DNA of 10,910 nucleotides from Chloroflexota bacterium. Its GTDB lineage: Bacteria; Chloroflexota; Anaerolineae; Aggregatilineales; Phototrophicaceae. Every line of letters starts with the position of its first letter. The first letter of the stretch is position 1. Shown piece by piece: positions 7,262 through 10,910 of the stretch. The stretch spans positions 1 to 10,910 of the forward strand of contig JAEVZT010000586.1 of NCBI GenBank assembly GCA_023392115.1. The letters are read 5' to 3'. Under the pieces are notes generated by a model. The model made no database searches and was not told the DNA's origin. It saw only the letters and a program-made list of their open reading frames with translations. Made by a program: the position numbers and the translations under genes.

Positions 7262-7531
7262 TTAATCTACGGGTAACTTCTCGAAAAATGCGTCGTCAAC
7301 GTAGCAGTAAGCCCACTCCTCGCCCCGTTCCATCGACTTGACGATCGGGTGTCCGGTGGCGTGATAGTGCTTCGTCGCGTGCTTGTTCTTGGATGAGTTA
7401 CAGCAGCCGACGTGTCCGCAGATCATGCACACGCGCAGATGCACCCACTTATCCCCCATCTTGAGACATTCCTCGCAGCCCTGCGAGTTTGGTGTGACAT
7501 TCTGAATCAGTTTGATATGTTCGCACCGCAT
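7262..7531 (-). CDS. UBP-type zinc-finger protein
   Basis: This 89-aa protein consists almost wholly of a UBP-type zinc finger (zf-UBP), the fold that in eukaryotic deubiquitinases and HDAC6 binds the free C-terminus of ubiquitin. Putative zinc ligands are C3 and H5 (CEH), C19 and C22 (CEEC), C35 and C38 (CMIC), C43/C44 and H51, H55, H57, H61. The start is ATG 7531, where AGGGGG lies 6 nt upstream. A TTG two codons earlier at 7537 would abut that same ribosome binding site and is unlikely. Small free-standing zf-UBP proteins are known in bacteria, but their role is not established. It is last in a minus-strand run behind the sigma factor and receiver genes, and a strong terminator follows its stop. 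Confidence 0.88.
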   Translation of the reverse strand: MRCEHIKLIQNVTPNSQGCEECLKMGDKWVHLRVCMICGHVGCCNSSKNKHATKHYHATGHPIVKSMERGEEWAYCYVDDAFFEKLPVD

Positions 7532-7646
7532 CTTCAACCCCCTGACCTGTGTACTGGTGTATGGCGACTGCTGCTAGGATGACTACGTTGAAGCCTAGCA
7601 CAAAGTACACGAGGCGTCCAGCAGCGCGAACCGACGCACTCCTCAC
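7449..7646 (-). CDS. Possible small single-span membrane peptide (uncertain)
   Basis: This 65-codon frame starts with GTG overlapping the receiver stop (GTGA). It encodes a hydrophobic stretch, LVYFVLGFNVVILAAVAI, at about 12-29, long enough to cross a membrane, with Arg residues before it that would suit a cytoplasmic N-terminus. It then overlaps the first 83 nt of the zinc-finger gene in another frame, ending at TAA 7449. A second GTG at VYFVLG, with GGA 6 nt ahead, is an alternative start. No convincing ribosome binding site precedes the first GTG. It fills the 111 bp gap between receiver and zinc-finger genes, and could equally be a chance open frame. I do not recognise a family. Confidence 0.22.
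   Translation of the reverse strand: MRSASVRAAGRLVYFVLGFNVVILAAVAIHQYTGQGVEDAVRTYQTDSECHTKLAGLRGMSQDGG
7549..7610. repeat. Nested inverted repeats upstream of the zinc-finger gene
   Basis: An outer pair, GTGTACT (7549-7555) and AGTACAC (7604-7610), encloses an inner pair, TGCTAGG (7572-7578) and CCTAGCA (7594-7600). All four arms are perfect 7-mers. The inner and outer centres are 6-7 bp apart, so a folded RNA would be an asymmetric double-stem. The outer arm nearest the gene ends a few bases before the zinc-finger ribosome binding site, so the structure could affect its translation, or be a protein-binding site. Confidence 0.4.
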
Positions 7647-7996
7647 CCTTTCTGGATGACGGCAAGCAGACTTTCTGGCGGATCGCCCTTGCAGACAAAT
7701 GCGTCGAGTCCCGCGTCGAGCGCGTTCTGCCGCGCCTCCGGCGACGCGCTCATGGCGACGATGTACGTCTGCCCGCACTTGGCGCGCAGGGTTGTTAGGG
7801 CGCCGTCGTCGTGCAAGCCGGGCAGTTCCCAATCAATCAGCAGCAGGTCGAGGCAGGTAGTATCCAACGCTCTAAACAGTTCGTCGCAGCGCGCCGCCTC
7901 AAACGCCAGTTGCAGATCGGTTTCAGTTTCAATCAGGACGCGGAGCGCGGCGCGAACGTCGTTTTGATCGTCTGCTATTGCCACTAGTATCGTCAC
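7643..7996 (-). CDS. Single-domain response-regulator receiver protein
   Basis: This 117-aa protein is one CheY-like receiver domain with no output domain. The acidic pocket D9-D10, phosphoacceptor D55 in LLLIDWELPG, switch Ser S83 in AMSAS, and conserved K103 in VCKGDPPE are all present, so phosphorylation should be possible. The start is GTG 7996, 4 bp after the sigma-factor stop; no in-frame ATG upstream is available, and the overlap of the two reading ends suggests translational coupling. Stand-alone receivers often act as phospho-relays or allosteric protein partners. Encoded directly behind an ECF sigma factor that has no visible anti-sigma gene, it is a plausible regulator of that sigma factor. 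The NarL-type histidine kinase upstream is a candidate phosphodonor. Both links are inference. Confidence 0.88.
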   Translation of the reverse strand: MTILVAIADDQNDVRAALRVLIETETDLQLAFEAARCDELFRALDTTCLDLLLIDWELPGLHDDGALTTLRAKCGQTYIVAMSASPEARQNALDAGLDAFVCKGDPPESLLAVIQKG

Positions 7997-8000
7997 GCCC

Positions 8001-8603
8001 CTACACCGCCGCGAACTGCAAGCCAGCCTCGTATACGCGCACGCGATTCGCCAGCGCCTGCCGTGCTCGAAACAGGCGCGACTTGACGACGCTCACCGTC
8101 GCGTCAAGCACTTCGGCAATGTCCTCATACGACATGTCGTTCCAGTAGCGCAGGATGATGATCGCACGGTCGTCGGGTCGAAGCTGCGAAAGCATCCGCT
8201 GAATGGCGGCGACTGACTCGTGTTCGACGACGCGGTCTTCGACGTTCCCGTGGTCAGTCGCGTTCATCATCTGTCCCGGCAGCAGGTCGTCAAACGACAG
8301 CAGACTCATGCGCCGCTTGCGAATAATGTCGATGCAGTAGTGCGACGTGATAGACAGCAGCCACGTTTTGAACGGGCGCGCCGGGTCATAACGTTGCAGA
8401 TTGTGGTATGCGCGGATGAAAGCTTCCTGCGTCGCGTCTTCGGCTTCCGTCCTGTCGCCGAGCATCCGGTAAGCGAGATTGTAAACCGAACGCTCGTAGT
8501 CGGTTACGAGATCGTTGAAGGCGTACTGATCGCCCTGAAGCACCAGTTGGACGCGATCGCGGTCGGTTTCGAGGGTCTGTTCTCGTTCGCGCTGTGAGAG
8601 CAT
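8001..8603 (-). CDS. ECF-type RNA polymerase sigma factor
   Basis: This 200-aa sigma-70 family protein has ECF layout: region 2 at about 26-98 (YAFNDLVTDYERSVYNLAYRMLGD, then AEDATQEAFIRAYHNLQRYD and FKTWLLSITSHYCIDIIRKRR), a variable linker at about 99-130, and region 4 at about 133-184 whose helix-turn-helix reads YEDIAEVLDATVSVVKSRLFRAR. It would direct RNA polymerase to a small set of promoters. Start ATG 8603 has AGGAGA 9 nt upstream. There is no adjacent gene resembling an anti-sigma factor. The next gene is instead a stand-alone receiver, 4 bp downstream. A TTGACA box precedes the gene, which suggests transcription separate from the two-component pair just upstream. Confidence 0.95.
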   Translation of the reverse strand: MLSQREREQTLETDRDRVQLVLQGDQYAFNDLVTDYERSVYNLAYRMLGDRTEAEDATQEAFIRAYHNLQRYDPARPFKTWLLSITSHYCIDIIRKRRMSLLSFDDLLPGQMMNATDHGNVEDRVVEHESVAAIQRMLSQLRPDDRAIIILRYWNDMSYEDIAEVLDATVSVVKSRLFRARQALANRVRVYEAGLQFAAV

Positions 8604-8651
8604 GGCGGGCGTTCTCCTGACACAACCTGCACGTTGACGGTGCGTGTTGTC

Positions 8652-8680
8652 TGTTAATCCATACTCTAAAGGTATGTCAA
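8652..8680 (-). promoter_or_regulatory. Candidate promoter of the sigma factor-receiver genes
   Basis: On the minus strand a perfect TTGACA (8675-8680) is followed 17 bp later by TTAACA (8652-8657), a weak -10 box. The leader would be about 45 nt. If real, the sigma-receiver-zinc-finger genes can be expressed separately from the two-component pair, which ends 145 bp upstream of the sigma start. Confidence 0.4.
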
Positions 8681-8718
8681 AACAGCGCCTGTGCCTTCAA
8701 GCGATTGGAGGAACTTTT

Positions 8719-8738
8719 GGCTGAGCCCATGGTCAGCC
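8719..8738. repeat. Short hairpin after the LuxR-type gene
   Basis: GGCTGA (8719-8724) and TCAGCC (8733-8738) form a 6 bp stem with an 8-nt loop, 10 nt beyond the stop of the LuxR-type regulator. No T-run follows it on the minus strand, so it is at best a weak stop or an RNA-end stabiliser. Confidence 0.3.
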
Positions 8739-8748
8739 TTATGACTGG

Positions 8749-9390
8749 TCAGGTGACTAGGTGCTGCTGCACGGCGAGCGCGACCGCTTCCGTCCGGCTG
8801 GCAACCCCCAGCTTGGACAGGATGCTGCTGACGTGAAACTTGACAGTCGAACGGCTGACGACCAACTGCTCGGCGATCTGAGGGTTGTTGTATCCCTTGA
8901 CCAGCAGCGACAGAACTTCGCGCTCGCGGTCTGTCAGGTCGAAGCCGACGGCGTGCGGGTGCGATACAGCTTTTAACAGCGCCTTCGCCGCTTCCGGCGC
9001 GAGCGTCGGCTGACCGGAAAGCGCGGCGCGAATCGCCTTCGCCAGTTCCTCCGCCGTGACGTTCTTGAACAGGTAGCCGATCGCGCCCGCCTGCAGCGCC
9101 TGCTGCATCAGTTCGTCGTCCTTGAACGACGTGAGGGCGATGACTTGAACCGCCGGGAACTGGCGTCGGATAGCGGCGGTTGTCTCCGCCCCGTTCATGC
9201 CCGGCATCATGATATCCATCAGCACGACATCGGGCGCAAGTTGACCGCACTTGCGGATCGCTTCCTCGCCGCTTGACGCTTCCCCCGCCAACTCCAGATC
9301 GTCGTAGGCGTCGAGAAATGCCGCCAGCCCACTGCGAACAACCGCGTGATCGTCAACGATCACAACACGTATTTTTCGAGAGTCTCCCAT
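8749..9390 (-). CDS. NarL/LuxR-type response regulator
   Basis: This 213-aa DNA-binding response regulator has a receiver domain at about 7-125 with D13-D14, phosphoacceptor D59 in VVLMDIMMPGMNG, T87 and K109. A LuxR-type helix-turn-helix at about 152-210 reads DLTDREREVLSLLVKGYNNPQIAEQLVVSRSTVKFHVSSILSKL. Phosphorylation of D59 should promote dimerisation and promoter binding. The start is ATG 9390, with GAGGA about 10 nt upstream that lies in the end of the sensor kinase gene. It is 6 bp downstream of that kinase, so the pair is almost certainly one two-component system, translated from a shared message. Its targets are not visible; the sigma-factor gene just downstream is the nearest candidate. 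Confidence 0.95.
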   Translation of the reverse strand: MGDSRKIRVVIVDDHAVVRSGLAAFLDAYDDLELAGEASSGEEAIRKCGQLAPDVVLMDIMMPGMNGAETTAAIRRQFPAVQVIALTSFKDDELMQQALQAGAIGYLFKNVTAEELAKAIRAALSGQPTLAPEAAKALLKAVSHPHAVGFDLTDREREVLSLLVKGYNNPQIAEQLVVSRSTVKFHVSSILSKLGVASRTEAVALAVQQHLVT

Positions 9391-9396
9391 GTGTCG

Positions 9397-10910
9397 TCAG
9401 TCCTCGTACTTTTGCCACGCGGCGCAGATACGCGTCCCCTGCCCCGGCTGGCTCGTGATGTCAAGCGTTCCGCCGATGCCCGCTAATCGTTCCTGCATGA
9501 ACTTCAAACCGAGGTTCTGCGGAGTCACGCGTGCCGGGTCAAATCCTCGCCCGTCATCCAGAATCGACAGGCAAACCTGACTGTCGCCATAATCAAGACG
9601 GATCTGCACATTGGTTGCCTCGGCGTGCTTGAAGATGTTGTTCAGCGCTTCCTGCGCGACACGGTACAACGCAATCTTGACGTCGGTCGGCAGCTGCATG
9701 TGATCGTTGACTGTCACGTCAACCGGAATTCGCGCCCGTCCCGCCAGCGCCTCGCCCAGCTGACGCCCCAGTGCGCTCAAATCGACGTCGGCGAGTGCTG
9801 CCGGACGCAATTCTAACAGGAGGGTACGCATTTCAGCTAACGCGCCGCGCGTCAGCTGGCGCAGTTCTGCCAGTCGCCGCTGCCCCTCCGGCGGATTGCG
9901 CTCCCACAACTTCGGCACGACCTCAGCGATCAGGCTGGCAGCGAATAACGTCTGTGTGACCGCGTCGTGAAGCTCGCGCGCGATCCGGTTGCGCTCGGCA
10001 GCGACGGCAGCTTGCGCTGCGCTGGCGCGCAGGCGCGCGTTCTCAATCGCGATTGCTGCTTGGTTAGCAAAGGTGGTCGCCAAATTCGCCTCATGTGCCG
10101 AGTACGGATTTGGCTCACTGCTGTCGAACGCGAGGATGCCGATCACGCGCTCGCGCACGATCAGCGGCACGCCCAACCACGCCGTCAGATAGCCGACGTT
10201 TTCGCCGGCAGATGCGCGGTACGCCCGTGCCAGCGGCGTATTCGCCTGCACATCGTGGATGATGACCGGTGCTGCCGTCCTGATCACCTCGGCGTGAGCG
10301 CGATCGGCTGTCAGCGACCAATCGGTGCGCAGCGCGTTCTGCGGAATTGGTCCGCGGTAGATCAACAAATCGAGCGTCTCTGCGTCGTGCAGAATGTAAA
10401 TCGACGCGCCGCTGTAGGCGATCACATTTCGCACCTCGTCAAGGATCGTGTTCAGAAGTGGTTCAAGTTCGTGCATCGACGTGATGTTGGTCGACGCCTT
10501 GAGCAGCGTGGTCAGTTCGCGCGTCCGCGTTTCCACCCGCTGTTCGAGCTGCTGATTGGCATTCTCTAACATTCGGTAGGCAAAGACGCGATCGGAAGCA
10601 TCGGCGGCGACCAGCAGCACCCCGTAAGCCTCGCCGTCGTGCAGCATTGGCGACAGGACGATGTCCCAATACGAGACAACGCCGTTCCATTCAAGCTCAA
10701 TTTCATCGCGGCGGACGGTTTCCCCGGCGAAAGCCTTGTCGACCAGCGCCATCAGCCGCTGTTCTTGACCGGGAAACAGGCGCATCAGGTTGACGCCCGG
10801 CTGAATTTGCACCGGCAGGAATGGCGCGTATCGATCGACGAACGCCAGCCAAGCTGCGTTATAACGACGCATGTCGTACTGGCGGTCGATGATCGCCATG
10901 CCGACCGGAA
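9397..10910 (-). CDS. NarL-family sensor histidine kinase (5' end outside the window)
   Basis: At least 500 residues of a PAS-GAF-HisKA_3-HATPase sensor kinase are seen. Counting from the ATG at 10899: PAS remains at about 1-110, a short coiled coil (NANQQLEQRVETRTREL), GAF at about 133-290, the HisKA_3 dimerisation helix with phosphoacceptor H311 in RELHDAVTQTLF, and the ATPase domain with QEALNNIFKHA (416-426) and DDGRGF (448-453). That ATG is probably internal: the frame continues upstream with PVG, which is the usual beginning of a PAS core (PVGMAIIDRQYD), and no stop occurs before the window edge. It would autophosphorylate and pass phosphate to the LuxR-type regulator 6 bp downstream. 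No membrane segment is visible in the part seen, so cytoplasmic sensing by PAS and GAF is suggested. Confidence 0.93.
   Translation of the reverse strand, partial: PVGMAIIDRQYDMRRYNAAWLAFVDRYAPFLPVQIQPGVNLMRLFPGQEQRLMALVDKAFAGETVRRDEIELEWNGVVSYWDIVLSPMLHDGEAYGVLLVAADASDRVFAYRMLENANQQLEQRVETRTRELTTLLKASTNITSMHELEPLLNTILDEVRNVIAYSGASIYILHDAETLDLLIYRGPIPQNALRTDWSLTADRAHAEVIRTAAPVIIHDVQANTPLARAYRASAGENVGYLTAWLGVPLIVRERVIGILAFDSSEPNPYSAHEANLATTFANQAAIAIENARLRASAAQAAVAAERNRIARELHDAVTQTLFAASLIAEVVPKLWERNPPEGQRRLAELRQLTRGALAEMRTLLLELRPAALADVDLSALGRQLGEALAGRARIPVDVTVNDHMQLPTDVKIALYRVAQEALNNIFKHAEATNVQIRLDYGDSQVCLSILDDGRGFDPARVTPQNLGLKFMQERLAGIGGTLDITSQPGQGTRICAAWQKYED

Noticed and set aside
7532..7537. 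TTG start two codons upstream of the zinc-finger ATG
   Set aside because: The AGGGGG ribosome binding site would have no spacing from it, while ATG 7531 has a normal 6-nt gap.
9967..10569. 200-residue plus-strand frame over the histidine kinase
   Set aside because: Antisense to intact GAF and HisKA_3 coding sequence.
1..10910. tRNA, rRNA, CRISPR, insertion sequence or phage signals
   Set aside because: None seen: no repeated direct units, no transposase or integrase frame, and all long gaps are short promoter regions.

Overview
This window comes from a bacterium with a GC-rich genome and many signalling proteins. The protein architectures (PknB-type kinases with fused extracytoplasmic domains, multi-GAF sensors, NarL-type two-component pairs) and the protein wording resemble Chloroflexota, perhaps Anaerolineae. 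That placement is an inference from style, because no ribosomal or housekeeping marker is present. No RNA gene, insertion sequence, CRISPR array or phage gene is visible. Nearly every gene encodes a sensor, a transmitter or a transcription regulator.

Left block (1-3492). On the minus strand a dGTPase-like HD phosphohydrolase gene is followed after 21 bp by the start of a Ser/Thr protein kinase that runs off the left edge. Divergent from dgt is a second, complete Ser/Thr kinase of 653 aa. It has a cytoplasmic kinase domain, one membrane helix and a type 1 periplasmic-binding-protein (sugar-binding-like) domain at its C-terminus, so it looks like a one-protein ligand receptor. The 100 bp between the divergent starts hold overlapping promoter elements and a 7+7 bp inverted repeat.

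Middle block (3489-7249). The receptor kinase gene meets, tail to tail with a 4 bp overlap, a minus-strand gene for a membrane-anchored PAS-GAF-GAF sensor that ends without any output domain. Divergent from that sensor is a LacI-family repressor. The intergenic space contains a 10 bp CG-centred palindrome lying inside the spacer of a good candidate promoter for the sensor gene. An Lrp/AsnC-family regulator follows, with a near-consensus sigma-70 promoter of its own. A rho-independent terminator oriented for the minus strand closes the gene coming from the right.

Right block (7226-10910), all minus strand. In transcription order it has a NarL-type sensor histidine kinase (5' end outside the window), its LuxR-type response regulator 6 bp later, a 145 bp gap with a possible promoter, an ECF sigma factor, a single-domain receiver protein 4 bp later, a possible small membrane peptide that overlaps the receiver stop, and a UBP-type zinc-finger protein that ends at the terminator. 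No recognisable anti-sigma factor lies beside the sigma gene. The stand-alone receiver is the natural candidate partner.

The points most worth following up are the kinase/binding-protein fusion, the sigma-receiver pair, the outputless sensor next to a LacI operator candidate, and the nested inverted repeats upstream of the zinc-finger gene.
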